Below are positions 46,965 to 55,405 of a stretch of DNA of 64,000 nucleotides, piece by piece. A model generated the notes under the pieces. It worked only from the letters and a program-made list of their open reading frames with translations. It was not told the origin of the DNA and ran no database searches. Numbering within the stretch: the first letter of the stretch is position 1; each line of letters begins with the position of its first letter. The translations under genes and the position numbers were made by a program. This DNA is from Alphaproteobacteria bacterium (lineage in GTDB: Bacteria > Pseudomonadota > Alphaproteobacteria > Micavibrionales > Micavibrionaceae): NCBI GenBank assembly GCA_017302165.1, contig JAFLCW010000001.1, positions 558,001-622,000 on the forward strand, read 5' to 3'.

Positions 46965-47447
46965 TCATGAGCGTCTCCGTTGCTGGCGACGATCCATGCC
47001 CATCCGCCGATCCACCGCCCGCGTGAAGGCATCCTGTGCTGTGCCCTCGATCTGGTTCTCCCGGGCGGCTTTCCAGACAATGCGGCGAAGCTCGCGTGTT
47101 TCGAGCGCGTCCAACCGCCCAAGCCGGTTCTCATGATGGGTGAGCACATTCCGGCGTGCCTGACGGAGCAGGTCAGCCGCATTGAAGCGGTCTTGTCCGA
47201 TCCAGTTCGGCTTGAGTTCGCGGCGCGTGGAAGCGCTGTCATGCAGTAACCGGCGGCATTCGATTTCAACGCGCGTGTCGTAGCGCTGCCGGTAGAGTTT
47301 CAATTCCGTCGTGCGCAGGGCATCGCAGCGAAGCATCAGGTGATTGGCCTGTTGCCAGTGCCGTGCGGTTTTGAGCGTTCGTGCCTGGCGTTTCAGCGTG
47401 GCCAGATCAAACGAGCGGCGCAGATGTTCGGCGAGCGATAAAGCCAT
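46965..47447 (-). CDS. Unknown Arg-rich helical protein of the element
   Basis: 160 residues from the ATG at 47447 (GAGG six bases upstream). Extremely rich in Arg, Leu, Ala and His, and predicted all-helical. It carries no recognised domain; the C terminus is very basic (RRMGMDRRQQRRRS). It may bind nucleic acid. It lies upstream of the recombinase operon on the same strand and is separated from it by about 125 bases with no clear signal. Confidence 0.55.
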   Translation of the reverse strand: MALSLAEHLRRSFDLATLKRQARTLKTARHWQQANHLMLRCDALRTTELKLYRQRYDTRVEIECRRLLHDSASTRRELKPNWIGQDRFNAADLLRQARRNVLTHHENRLGRLDALETRELRRIVWKAARENQIEGTAQDAFTRAVDRRMGMDRRQQRRRS

Positions 47448-47509
47448 GATGTGCCTCGCATGCTTGGACAAATTTGCATCTCTGAACGCGGATCAGGCAC
47501 GATGTCCCG

Positions 47510-47764
47510 ATGAAAACTTTTCTCTATTGTGATGAGGTGGATGACTGGCTGAACCCGATGACCTACGAGGAGTTCTGGCGTGAAACCGAACCCTTCGTGC
47601 TGGACACCCCGACACGCGATGAGTGTGATGCCGACATCGCGGAAGGCGCTAACCCCGTCATCGTGCTGGCCGTGCTCAAACGCCTGGCGCGGCTTCAGAT
47701 CATCAGCGACCTCAATCTGCCGTATCGCGACATCTCTCCAGACAGGTCGTTCTCGCGGCATTAG
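47510..47764 (+). CDS. Unknown small acidic protein
   Basis: 84 residues, acidic N-terminal half (YCDEVDDWLNPMTYEEFW), no signal peptide, family not recognised. The start is the ATG at 47510. It converges on the next gene with a four-base overlap of their 3' ends and is one of few plus-strand genes in this part of the element. Confidence 0.5.
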   Translation: MKTFLYCDEVDDWLNPMTYEEFWRETEPFVLDTPTRDECDADIAEGANPVIVLAVLKRLARLQIISDLNLPYRDISPDRSFSRH

Positions 47765-48027
47765 GCACCACCCGGCTTCTTGGCAAAACGTAGCCAGTCG
47801 CATTTGCCATTGGACGGGTATTCGGTGATCACGCCGTAGAAGCCGATGAACGTGCAGCGTGTGTAATGCCGGGCTTCAAAATCGCCGTAGCTGGCATGCC
47901 GGGGCGTGCTCCAATCGTACGAGAAGATCACATGCGGCGAGCCGCCCAGAGCCACCGTAAGACAAAGGCCAATCGGCACGACGATCCACAAGAAGAAACT
48001 AAGTCTGAGAAAGCGCGTGCGATTCAT
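47761..48027 (-). CDS. Small membrane-anchored protein of the transfer operon
   Basis: 88 residues. One N-terminal hydrophobic segment (about 8-30) serves as signal anchor or signal peptide, followed by an aromatic, positively charged domain with two Cys (RCTFIG and KCDWLR). Its start overlaps the stop of the coupling ATPase by four bases, so it belongs to that operon. The function is unknown; a small periplasmic or inner-membrane partner of the transfer apparatus is plausible. Confidence 0.6.
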   Translation of the reverse strand: MNRTRFLRLSFFLWIVVPIGLCLTVALGGSPHVIFSYDWSTPRHASYGDFEARHYTRCTFIGFYGVITEYPSNGKCDWLRFAKKPGGA

Positions 48028-49412
48028 GATGCGTCTCCGTCATCAGGCGCGGAGAGAAACACCTTGGGATCAGGCGGAAGCCGCCCGCCTTCGAGCGGAT
48101 TATCACCCAGATCAAAACAGTAGGGGGCTATCTGGTTCTGCCGCACTTTCTTGGCATGGATAAAGCCGAGGCCAGCGATATGGATGATCTGTTCGTCGTC
48201 CGGCAAGTTCAGGAGTTCGTGCGCCGAGAAGAGCCGTTCACGCCCGATGCCAAGATTGCCGGAGAAGCCGGGCTGATCAGAATTCAGGCCAAGTCCGCGA
48301 GACACATGAAGTTTTTCTCCCATGGCCTTGGAAACACGCTCGGCTTCTTCGAAGTTGCTGAACTTGAGCCACTGCTTCACAGACGCGTTTTCTTCGAGGA
48401 TCGCCGTTTCTTTTTCTCCGTACTTGCGAACGATATCTTGTCTAGACTGCGTGATGTACACGGCCTTGACCCCATATGCCCGGAAGATGGTGATGCGACT
48501 GACTGCCTCTTTCAATGGTGAATTGCAGAATTCATCCAGCACCAGACAGACTCGCCCCACCGGTCCTGCGAGCTGGGCATGGAGCAGGGACAGGACATGG
48601 AGAGCGACATAGGCTCCGAGTCGCTCAGCATGCTGAACTGGGCTGACAAAGCAGACGATCCATCCGTCCCGGATCAACTCGGCATGTGTCATGTCTGGTT
48701 GCCGTCCGGCACTTGCGAGCGCGCCAGAAGCAAAAGACTTAAGCGAACTCAATGCCGCTCGGTGGTGCTGATAAAAATGCTCCGGGTTTTCGGCTCTGAA
48801 ACTCAGCCAGGATGCGGCTTCGCTCTTGAGAGTTGAGTCCGGATCGTCCGCTTCGTCTGCGAGTACCCGGCTCAAAAACTCAGTATCCGCGACAAAGCTT
48901 TGAAGCGCGCCTGGGGTGGCAAGTCTTGCATGCCGTGTCAGCAAAAGTTTGAGCAACAGACCGAGCAATTCTCTCGGACTTTCGCGCCAGTACAAATTTT
49001 TTGCGTCGTCCCCCGGTTCCGATATGAGCGTATGCGCAATGCCTTCAGCCGCGAGTGGCAATTCACCTGGGTTGTCCGAAGCGACCGAAACTGCCGCGCT
49101 GAAAGGGTTCACGTCGATACGGTAGGGATAGTCTGCCCCCATCACCCCAAAATCATCGATGACCGCAAATTTGCGCCCGTGCATTCGGGCCAGCTCTGCG
49201 ATCTGATGAGCGATCTCACCTGACTTGGTATCGTTGATGAACATTGCTTGGGTCCTGTCCGCCAGCAACGACATGATGGTGGGGATCGCGACGCACGTCG
49301 TCTTGCCGCCGCCCATCGCGGCCAACACCAATGACGAAGCATTGGCGGTCGGTTCAAAAATCGGACGCCCGTCGGGGATGGTCAGACCTAAAATTCTCTT
49401 GCGCGCACTCAT
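48024..49412 (-). CDS. Type IV coupling protein (VirD4/TraG-like ATPase), lacking a membrane domain
   Basis: 462 residues. Walker A AAMGGGKTTC (about residues 32-41), a VirD4/TraG-type INDTKSGEIAHQIAEL segment, Walker B VCLVLDEFCNSPL and the VYITQSRQDIV motif. Coupling proteins hand relaxase-DNA complexes to the secretion channel. Unlike normal members, it has no N-terminal membrane segments: the P-loop is almost at the start. The small protein encoded immediately upstream, overlapping by four bases, has such segments and may supply them. The enzyme is also short for the family (usually 550-650). Confidence 0.85.
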   Translation of the reverse strand: MSARKRILGLTIPDGRPIFEPTANASSLVLAAMGGGKTTCVAIPTIMSLLADRTQAMFINDTKSGEIAHQIAELARMHGRKFAVIDDFGVMGADYPYRIDVNPFSAAVSVASDNPGELPLAAEGIAHTLISEPGDDAKNLYWRESPRELLGLLLKLLLTRHARLATPGALQSFVADTEFLSRVLADEADDPDSTLKSEAASWLSFRAENPEHFYQHHRAALSSLKSFASGALASAGRQPDMTHAELIRDGWIVCFVSPVQHAERLGAYVALHVLSLLHAQLAGPVGRVCLVLDEFCNSPLKEAVSRITIFRAYGVKAVYITQSRQDIVRKYGEKETAILEENASVKQWLKFSNFEEAERVSKAMGEKLHVSRGLGLNSDQPGFSGNLGIGRERLFSAHELLNLPDDEQIIHIAGLGFIHAKKVRQNQIAPYCFDLGDNPLEGGRLPPDPKVFLSAPDDGDAS

Positions 49413-49720
49413 GGCTCGACCATCCCCGCCTTGATGAGTCGTTCGACCGAAACGAGATTAGCAGTCTTCGGATCACCGCCCAGTGCTGCGAATTCGGCCA
49501 GTGCAGTTTCGCGCTGATAGAGACGAAGCATCGTCTTGCTCGCGGATGTCCCAGCCGTGATCGTGCCGAAGCCCATCGCGACGCTTGCCATGCCCCACGG
49601 CCAGCCTTGAGCCGTCTCTGGCCAACACCACACGGCGAGCGCACCACATGTCGCCGTGCTGAAAAGCTGGAGATTGATCTGGACGATCACACCAAGCCGC
49701 TGTTCGAAGGCGTGGGTCAT
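49409..49720 (-). CDS. Small two-helix membrane protein, possible membrane domain of the coupling protein
   Basis: 103 residues with two hydrophobic segments (about 17-32 and 40-57, containing CGALAVWCW and MASVAMGFGTITAG), then a soluble helical tail (TMLRLYQRETALAEF). This two-helix-plus-tail layout is what the N terminus of VirD4/TraG-type coupling proteins normally looks like, and the ATPase that lacks it starts four bases before this gene ends. I infer a split coupling protein; a separate small transfer protein is the alternative. Confidence 0.65.
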   Translation of the reverse strand: MTHAFEQRLGVIVQINLQLFSTATCGALAVWCWPETAQGWPWGMASVAMGFGTITAGTSASKTMLRLYQRETALAEFAALGGDPKTANLVSVERLIKAGMVEP

Positions 49721-50874
49721 GACACCCCCCCGGCAGGCTTGCGGCCACGCCTTGGAGCGGGTGGGTTCGCTTCATCGTCGCGCGGTGCGGTCTCTCGGAA
49801 CTTGTCCCAGTACAGCCCCCAGAAAACGTAGAGCCAGATGCAGATTGGCAGCACGAGGTCCACAGCTGCAGCGATCAAGGCGATGGGGAGAAAGGCTCCG
49901 ATTTGCCAAAAGGTATCCGTGACCCCGGCCTGTCCCGGAAATGCCGGAACACCGGCAGTGGCGGCGTCTTCCGCCGGTAATGTCGCGACAATGCTGGATG
50001 CTTGATTTCTCAGACTCTCGGAGAGCTGACGTGTCGCCTCGGGATTGCCTGGAACTTCACCGCCGCCACTCAGCTCGTGAGCATAAGCGCGAACGAGTTG
50101 AACGGGCACGACCGCATTCAACATGCCGCCATTTTGCGCGATATCGGACGCAATCCGCTGAAGGCGCGTCCGCTTCTCGGCCATCGCGAGGTCACCAGAG
50201 CTGAGCACCTGACGGTATGCCGCTAGTTGATCCGCCAGACGCGCGATGATCTGATCACGCTTCTGCTCGCCTTCAGAAAACTGAGTGGCAACTTGCCCGG
50301 CGCGTGATGCCCGATCTTCGAGAAGCCGTGCCACCGGCCCTCGGCGACCGTGGCCTTTGCCGGAAATGCAACTGCTGGCCAGTTCACATTGTGATTTTGT
50401 GGAGAGATCGTTTTGCGTTGCTCTGAGAGCCGGGGCAACGCGCGCCGTCGTCTGCGCAATTTGGGTTCGGCTGTGAACGTAGCTATCAAGCTGCGTTCCG
50501 TACGTATGCAGAATGCGCTCATCCACACGGCGTAGCGTGATGCCCGAATAGGTGCTGGCCCAGAATGCGGCACCGATGACCATGATGCCGCCGATGCTCA
50601 CAACGCCCGCGCTCTTGAGATTTATAGCAGCGAGCGGTGCCCCTTTATCGATGGCAAGCTTGTTGACGCTGTAGGAGGTTGCCGCTGCCGTCAGAGAAAT
50701 CAGCACGGCCTTAGCTGTGTCAGTCCATGTCTGAGCCCCGACAAGATCGGGCATGGCAAAGCCGAGCATCAACCCCGAGCCGAGAGATGTCAGGCCAAGA
50801 GCGATGTCCGCAAAAGCTGCCTTGGGCTTGTCTGGCAGAAATCGGGGTTCGGTCGAACTCGATGTGTTTTTCAT
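49717..50874 (-). CDS. Unknown multi-pass membrane protein of the transfer operon
   Basis: 385 residues. Membrane segments lie at about 25-42, 52-70 and 88-106, then a large soluble helical part (about 110-300), then two further segments near 325-350 and a basic, Pro-rich tail (PRRGRKPAGG). The soluble part carries two Cys (QCELASSC) and coiled-coil character. Family not recognised. It heads the coupling-protein operon (AAAGGG before the ATG; overlapping starts downstream), so a role in the transfer complex is likely but unproven. Confidence 0.6.
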   Translation of the reverse strand: MKNTSSSTEPRFLPDKPKAAFADIALGLTSLGSGLMLGFAMPDLVGAQTWTDTAKAVLISLTAAATSYSVNKLAIDKGAPLAAINLKSAGVVSIGGIMVIGAAFWASTYSGITLRRVDERILHTYGTQLDSYVHSRTQIAQTTARVAPALRATQNDLSTKSQCELASSCISGKGHGRRGPVARLLEDRASRAGQVATQFSEGEQKRDQIIARLADQLAAYRQVLSSGDLAMAEKRTRLQRIASDIAQNGGMLNAVVPVQLVRAYAHELSGGGEVPGNPEATRQLSESLRNQASSIVATLPAEDAATAGVPAFPGQAGVTDTFWQIGAFLPIALIAAAVDLVLPICIWLYVFWGLYWDKFRETAPRDDEANPPAPRRGRKPAGGVS

Positions 50875-51064
50875 GGCGACGCCCTTTGGGTTGGCGCGCC
50901 GATAGGGTCAGGCGTTGACCGGATAGAATGAGATGTCCTGCTGTCCTCGCAATCGGAACCGCGTCACCGGAGCGATCGGCGCGTACCTCGCAATGAGCGG
51001 CGTACGGTTCCATGAGAGTCCAATCCCCTCTGATCCGAACAGGCCGAAGCTGCCTGTGAGGAGG

Positions 51065-51093
51065 GATATACCAAACCACTCTAAAATTGTAAA
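51065..51093 (-). promoter_or_regulatory. Candidate promoter of the coupling-protein operon
   Basis: On the minus strand TTTACA (-35) and TATATC (-10) with a 17-base spacer in a short A/T-rich patch of otherwise GC-rich DNA. It would give a leader of about 185 bases before the ATG at 50874. Confidence 0.45.
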
Positions 51094-51105
51094 CTATGCA
51101 ATTTC

Positions 51106-51627
51106 TTAGATGTCATTTTTCTTTGCGCGGCTTGCCCTACTGCGTTCTCTCTGAAATCGCCTTATGATCCGCTCTTCCTCCGATAGTTGCGGGTCAATAA
51201 CGAGTTGAATTGCCTGCTCACTGCGCTCTTTGGGGAAATCCTTTTCGATCCAGCTTGGAACCAGTGAGCTTTTTCTAGCTACGGACATTTGTCTTTGAAA
51301 ATGATTATACAATTTTGGATCGAGCAATCTTATATCTGATTGGAGTAGTCCTTTTCCGATCCAAGATTTATAGGTGTCCTGAATGAACTGAAAAACATCA
51401 GTGTGGCTTTTGTAGCCTCTATCTGTTCGGTTTTCCCACAGATTGCGGCTGACATACGATTGAAATGCTGGATCATCTCTCAGAAATTTAAACTCAGGCA
51501 CTCTTAAATAAAGCATCGGGTTATCCGCTTGCTCGCGAATAACTGGCTTCCTCAATTCACTATTATGACCTTCAGGCAAAAGGCCTGTCAAATTATCCTG
51601 AGCACGCAAATCCTTGAGATCGTCCAT
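51106..51627 (-). CDS. Unknown protein following the ROK gene
   Basis: 173 residues from the ATG at 51627 (GAGG eight bases upstream). Soluble, charged and mostly helical, with a C-terminal stretch rich in Arg, Glu and Ser (LSEEERIIRRFQRERSRASR). No known domain recognised. It starts 14 bases after the ROK-like gene and is probably co-transcribed with it. Its A/T content is higher than its neighbours, which may point to a separate origin. Confidence 0.6.
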   Translation of the reverse strand: MDDLKDLRAQDNLTGLLPEGHNSELRKPVIREQADNPMLYLRVPEFKFLRDDPAFQSYVSRNLWENRTDRGYKSHTDVFQFIQDTYKSWIGKGLLQSDIRLLDPKLYNHFQRQMSVARKSSLVPSWIEKDFPKERSEQAIQLVIDPQLSEEERIIRRFQRERSRASRAKKNDI

Positions 51628-51641
51628 TCGTAAGCCTCTGA

Positions 51642-52727
51642 TTATTCTAAGCTTTCGGCTTCCATGGCCGCCAGACACAGCGCACCAATCACACCGGGCT
51701 TGCCGATTTCTGCCCCTTGAGGATTGGCGCAAATCGTAATGTATGTCTCCGGATTCGCAAGTTCCCCGTAATGTGGAAAGCTCGCATCCCCAGCTATCTG
51801 GCTAAAAGCTGTTCGGACGCGGTCGATCAATCCCGGCACGCCCATGACCCGCCCGCCCATGACAATCGCATGCGGACTGACGATGCATGTGAGGTTCCAC
51901 AGCATATGCGCGAGATAATAGGCCTCGCGCTGCCACATCAGGTGGTTCGGGTTCTGCTTGAGATCATTGAAGGTGTAAGGTCGGCAACGTGCATTGATCG
52001 CCCCGACAGAAGCCAGCGCTTCAATCGATCCGGGGTTTCGCGCTCCGGCATGTACAAATTCGGCTTCCTGTTCATCGATGACGTCATAGCCAGACGTCCA
52101 ACGCGGCACCATGATCTGACCGGCTTCGGGATGGAGCCTGCCTTGCCAACTGGTGCTTGCCCGCATGAACGCGGCGCCGATTCCAAGGCTGACTTTCACG
52201 AAGGCAAACACCTGGTCGTCGAGTGTTTTGTCCCGCGCGCCGTTCGCCTGAAATGTCCGCAGATAGATTTCTCCAGCCACTGCCGCCGCGACATCGGTTT
52301 CCACGGTCACCAGTGGCGTGCGCCCATCTGCGCCCGTCAATCCCTCTCGGAACAGTTTCGCGAGGGGCTTGAAGCCAAGGCGATGCCCGTGTGAAGTCGA
52401 CTGAAGTCGGCCATAGCTTGGCAGCGATTTCTCTCGGTCAACACGGCTCAGAGATTCAAATGAACCATAACAGGCCACACCGACTGAGCGCATGCCTTTG
52501 GTGTTCGCCTTGATCCACCCACAGCAGGCGCTGATAACGTCTTCGACATTGCCTTTGCCAAATTCAAACTGGGCTGAGTAGTGTGCAGAGGTTCCCGAAA
52601 AGTTGCCCTGATCCAGTGTCAGGCCTGATAGAGCCGTCTTGGCTGAATTTGGATGAGCATCTGATCCCACGATGACGTCAATATAGTCGTCGGTGATGTA
52701 TACCCCGGCAAGATCAGCATCCGGCAT
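51642..52727 (-). CDS. ROK-family (sugar kinase/regulator-like) protein
   Basis: 361 residues, good ribosome site (AGGGGGG). ROK features: LVTVETDVAAAVAGEIY (the catalytic-Asp region), FVKVSLGIGAAFM in place of the usual GTGIGGG loop, HPEAGQIMVPR (ROK signature His/Glu/Gly) and a late IVMGGRVMG ATP-domain motif. The usual N-terminal DxGGTK phosphate loop is not seen, nor the CxCGxxGC zinc motif. It may be a diverged fructokinase-like enzyme or a sugar-sensing protein without kinase activity. A sugar kinase is unexpected in a mobilisation region. Confidence 0.75.
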   Translation of the reverse strand: MPDADLAGVYITDDYIDVIVGSDAHPNSAKTALSGLTLDQGNFSGTSAHYSAQFEFGKGNVEDVISACCGWIKANTKGMRSVGVACYGSFESLSRVDREKSLPSYGRLQSTSHGHRLGFKPLAKLFREGLTGADGRTPLVTVETDVAAAVAGEIYLRTFQANGARDKTLDDQVFAFVKVSLGIGAAFMRASTSWQGRLHPEAGQIMVPRWTSGYDVIDEQEAEFVHAGARNPGSIEALASVGAINARCRPYTFNDLKQNPNHLMWQREAYYLAHMLWNLTCIVSPHAIVMGGRVMGVPGLIDRVRTAFSQIAGDASFPHYGELANPETYITICANPQGAEIGKPGVIGALCLAAMEAESLE

Positions 52728-53068
52728 CTGTTGCCCCCCTCAACGTTTAAGCTTTTCTACATACATCGCACATCTCCCTGATTTCCAGCTTATGCCGACG
52801 TCGGTGACGTATCCAATAGGCCTGATCCGGGCTGGCCCGCTCCATTCGGCTCCGCCTCCCGTGTGGCCGGATCGCTGACGCACCGCAAGCGGCAGGCCTT
52901 TGGCGTCCCCGGACTTACGACACGACCGTCCATCGAGCGGTCTCGCTGACGCTCGGGCATTTCTCGTTTTTTCGTTTGGACGCTCGGCGCTGGCCAGGGG
53001 AGCATGCGCGGGGTAGTCCCTCATCGGAACACCTCGCCATGGAAACCCTAACCAAGCGAGGACACACC
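52728..53068. other. Non-coding GC-rich region between ROK and ardA genes
   Basis: About 340 bases without a convincing gene, between divergent genes. It holds a 6-bp inverted repeat CGAGCG/CGCTCG (52934-52939 and 52950-52955) and a T-rich patch (TCGTTTTTTCG). It must carry promoters for both neighbours. Leading-region ardA genes in conjugative plasmids are often transcribed from single-stranded-DNA promoters; whether one is folded here cannot be decided by eye. Confidence 0.4.
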
Positions 53069-53575
53069 ATGACGACCCTATTTGCCCAGCCCTACGACAT
53101 TTGCGCCGCCGGATTCTACTTTAAGTCCAACGACGAATTCACCGCTAAGGCGACTGCCGCCACAAATGACTATGGCGACCCCGTCGAAGAATTCGAAATT
53201 CAGTTCATTGATGGCGCAGACATAGACTGCGAACTGGCGCGCGCATGGGGACTTGATCAGTCAACCTTCTCGGCCTTCTTCGAGGCCGTAGCCAACTGGG
53301 ATGATCACCAGAAACTCAGCTTCATCATTGCCGTTGGGGAATGCGGGTATCAGTTCGACCCCGGCAGGGACGACCCGGAACGCTTCGAGGTCGATATCTA
53401 TCACGTTGACAGCCTGAAGGAGCTGGCCGAGCAGTTCGTTGATGAAGGCCTGTTTGGAGATATTCCGGAGCATCTTCGGAACTATCTCGATTATGACGCC
53501 ATCGCGCGGGATCTGGCGTGTGACTACGCCAGCACCACCATCGCGGGCAACCGCCTTGCGTATCGTTGCGCGTGA
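53069..53575 (+). CDS. ardA: ArdA-like antirestriction protein
   Basis: 168 residues from the ATG at 53069 (GAGG eight bases upstream). The protein is strongly acidic with the ArdA domain order: an N-terminal YDICAAGFYF/GDPVEEFEIQF strand region, DQSTFSAFFEAVANWDDHQK, and the C-terminal part FGDIPEHLRNYLDYDAIARD. ArdA mimics B-form DNA and inhibits type I restriction enzymes, protecting incoming mobile DNA. It sits in the mobilisation region near another small gene that it overlaps or abuts, as ardA often does in leading regions. Confidence 0.88.
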   Translation: MTTLFAQPYDICAAGFYFKSNDEFTAKATAATNDYGDPVEEFEIQFIDGADIDCELARAWGLDQSTFSAFFEAVANWDDHQKLSFIIAVGECGYQFDPGRDDPERFEVDIYHVDSLKELAEQFVDEGLFGDIPEHLRNYLDYDAIARDLACDYASTTIAGNRLAYRCA

Positions 53576-53586
53576 TGGAGCAGGCC

Positions 53587-54015
53587 ATGTCAGACCGTTT
53601 GCCCGATCACGAAGGCTACCCCGTGACTCACTGCTGGTACTATCACCTCGGCGGCAGAATTCCGTATCCCAAGGAAATCCTCGCCCATGTCCGGGAATGC
53701 GCAAGCCGGGGGTATCTTTACAACGACATCCAAGAGGCTGGACAGAAGCCGGAGCCGCACCGCGCGAGATTGCTGGCCAAGCTTGAAGCCAAAATCCGGA
53801 GCGATCTCCGGCGAGACCTTACAGCCTACCGTCACCGCGTTCGCGAACTGAGAGACGTTCGCGCCCATGGGGACGACATCCCCCACGAGCCCTGTTGTAA
53901 GGATATCCATGTTGGCGTCAGCCTGACATTTTCCCATGTCTTTGGAGGCTTCGCCAATCTCGAAACCATCAAGCAACTGGGATCGAGACAGCTGGACTTG
54001 TTCGGGATGCTCTAA
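53587..54015 (+). CDS. Unknown protein coupled to ardA
   Basis: 142 residues from the ATG at 53587 (GGAG seven bases upstream; a start at 53575 overlapping the ardA stop is possible). Arg-rich, predicted helical, with a few Cys (HCWYYH, ECASRG, PCCKD). No family recognised. Its 3' end overlaps that of the converging resolvase gene by four bases. Co-transcription with ardA suggests a role in establishment after transfer, but this is not shown by sequence. Confidence 0.55.
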   Translation: MSDRLPDHEGYPVTHCWYYHLGGRIPYPKEILAHVRECASRGYLYNDIQEAGQKPEPHRARLLAKLEAKIRSDLRRDLTAYRHRVRELRDVRAHGDDIPHEPCCKDIHVGVSLTFSHVFGGFANLETIKQLGSRQLDLFGML

Positions 54016-54569
54016 CCGAAACGCCGTTTCAGCGCGCGGGAGAGCGTCCACCGCGCCACGCCGTACTCATTCGCCAGCGCGCGGAGCGTGCCGCTTCCGC
54101 TTTGGAGCTTTTCGTACGCGGCTTGAAGCTGATCATCCGTGAGCGCCGGAGGCCGCCCGAGCCGTTTGCCACGAAGCCGCGCCGCTGCAAGGCCTTCTTT
54201 CGTCCGCTGAATCAGAACGCGCCGCTCGAACTCTGCGCAGGCACTCATCACCGTGTAAACCAGCATGCCGCCTGGCGTGGCCGTATCCACCTGAAGATTG
54301 GCGATCTTGAATTCTATCCCCCGCGCACGCAGACGCTCAGCCTGGGTAATGGCATCAAGAGTAGAGCGAAACGCCCGGTCGAGGTCCCAGACGATCAGGG
54401 TGTCACCTGCTGTCAATTCGCTGATCACGCGCTCAAAGATGGGACGTTTCGCCGAGACAGCCGAGAGCGTTTCGAGATGAAGCTCATCGCATAGCGCCGC
54501 AAGCCCGTCGATCTGCCGATCCGGGCACTGTTCCTGTGTTGATATACGCAAATAGCCAATCGTTCGCAT
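54012..54569 (-). CDS. Small serine recombinase (resolvase/invertase)
   Basis: 185 residues from the ATG at 54569. The catalytic domain begins RTIGYLRISTQEQ (Ser in RIST), followed by QIDGLAAL, LIVWDLDRAFRST (the conserved D-R pair) and a helical E region. The C-terminal DNA-binding part is a Hin-type helix-turn-helix: GKRLGRPPALTDDQL and ALANEYGVARWTLSRAL. Such enzymes resolve dimers, invert DNA or move in Tn3-type transposons. No transposase accompanies it, so a role in dimer resolution or inversion within the element is most likely. It converges with the ardA pair. Confidence 0.92.
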   Translation of the reverse strand: MRTIGYLRISTQEQCPDRQIDGLAALCDELHLETLSAVSAKRPIFERVISELTAGDTLIVWDLDRAFRSTLDAITQAERLRARGIEFKIANLQVDTATPGGMLVYTVMSACAEFERRVLIQRTKEGLAAARLRGKRLGRPPALTDDQLQAAYEKLQSGSGTLRALANEYGVARWTLSRALKRRFG

Positions 54570-54792
54570 GTCCCGAGATGGCACCCGCAGAGCCCTCAAA
54601 AATCTCGCTCAGAATCGACCGTTTACGTTGAATTCTATTTAAGATGTGATTAGATGTTGCTGGACGCAATGAACACGAGGGCTTTTGCCGTGATCGCATC
54701 TGCTTTCAGCCCCGCCGAAGGACTCGCACCAAAAGGGTCGTTTTTGAGCATGTTGCCCGGATAGAACGGCCAGAACAAAGCTCACGACACTG

Positions 54793-54999
54793 ATGATAAA
54801 AATTACTCATAGAACGCCATCAGGTTATCCATGCACAAATCAAAAACATTTATTGAAATGGCGCATCTGGATTGCGATTTCAATTGTGGTGGTTGCCGCG
54901 CCAGCTCTGTTCGGCTCGTTCGAGATATCCGTGCAGACAAGCGTCAAACGTGAAGCGCCGCACATCCTGCGCGCGTTCCCGAAAAGCCAATCCCAATAA
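54793..54999 (+). CDS. Small single-pass membrane protein, unknown
   Basis: 68 residues. One hydrophobic segment (about 25-43, IWIAISIVVVAAPALFG) follows a basic N terminus, with a short soluble tail. No ribosome site stands out. It is directly followed by the zinc-ribbon membrane protein gene (17 bases later), so they may be a pair. No recognised family. Confidence 0.4.
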   Translation: MIKITHRTPSGYPCTNQKHLLKWRIWIAISIVVVAAPALFGSFEISVQTSVKREAPHILRAFPKSQSQ

Positions 55000-55016
55000 C
55001 GATGCAGGAGCCGAAC

Positions 55017-55367
55017 ATGAGCACTTTAATCTCTTGCCGGGTCTGCGGAAAAGAAGCTGTTACTGAAGCGAAGACCTGTCCTCAATGCGGCGTGTCGCTA
55101 CCCGACCACAAGCAATATGTCCGGGAAGCGCTCTATTCGGGAGGCTTCTATAGCCTGATTGGAGCCGTGGCGCTCTGGCATGTTTTGCGGGGCAATTATT
55201 TTCTGGACGCAAGGCTTCACGCGTTTGTTGCCGTTTGCATGCTGATCTATGGCGCGGCGATGCTCATCGTCTACACGCAGCGGGTGAAACAGACACCCAC
55301 GCCCGCATCTGCCGTGAACCCGCCTGATGCCGCGCCTGAACAGCCCCATCAGGAGAAGCACCCCTGA
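55017..55367 (+). CDS. Zinc-ribbon membrane protein, unknown function
   Basis: 116 residues from the ATG at 55017 (GGAG six bases upstream). An N-terminal zinc ribbon (CRVCG-x8-CPQCG, two CxxC pairs) is followed by two membrane segments (about 45-60 and 68-90) and a Pro/Ala-rich tail. The layout resembles small DUF-type zinc-ribbon proteins found in bacterial genomes and mobile elements. The specific role is unknown. Confidence 0.6.
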   Translation: MSTLISCRVCGKEAVTEAKTCPQCGVSLPDHKQYVREALYSGGFYSLIGAVALWHVLRGNYFLDARLHAFVAVCMLIYGAAMLIVYTQRVKQTPTPASAVNPPDAAPEQPHQEKHP

Positions 55368-55405
55368 GATTCGTCAAGAAGCCGGAGATATGCTATCTAT
55401 AGAGT

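Noticed and set aside
46739..47269. A 176-codon minus-strand ORF in the element
   Set aside because: It overlaps two better-supported genes in another frame and shows no sensible protein character.
50720..51079. A 119-codon minus-strand ORF before the transfer operon
   Set aside because: It overlaps the real 385-residue gene in another frame and spans the probable promoter region.
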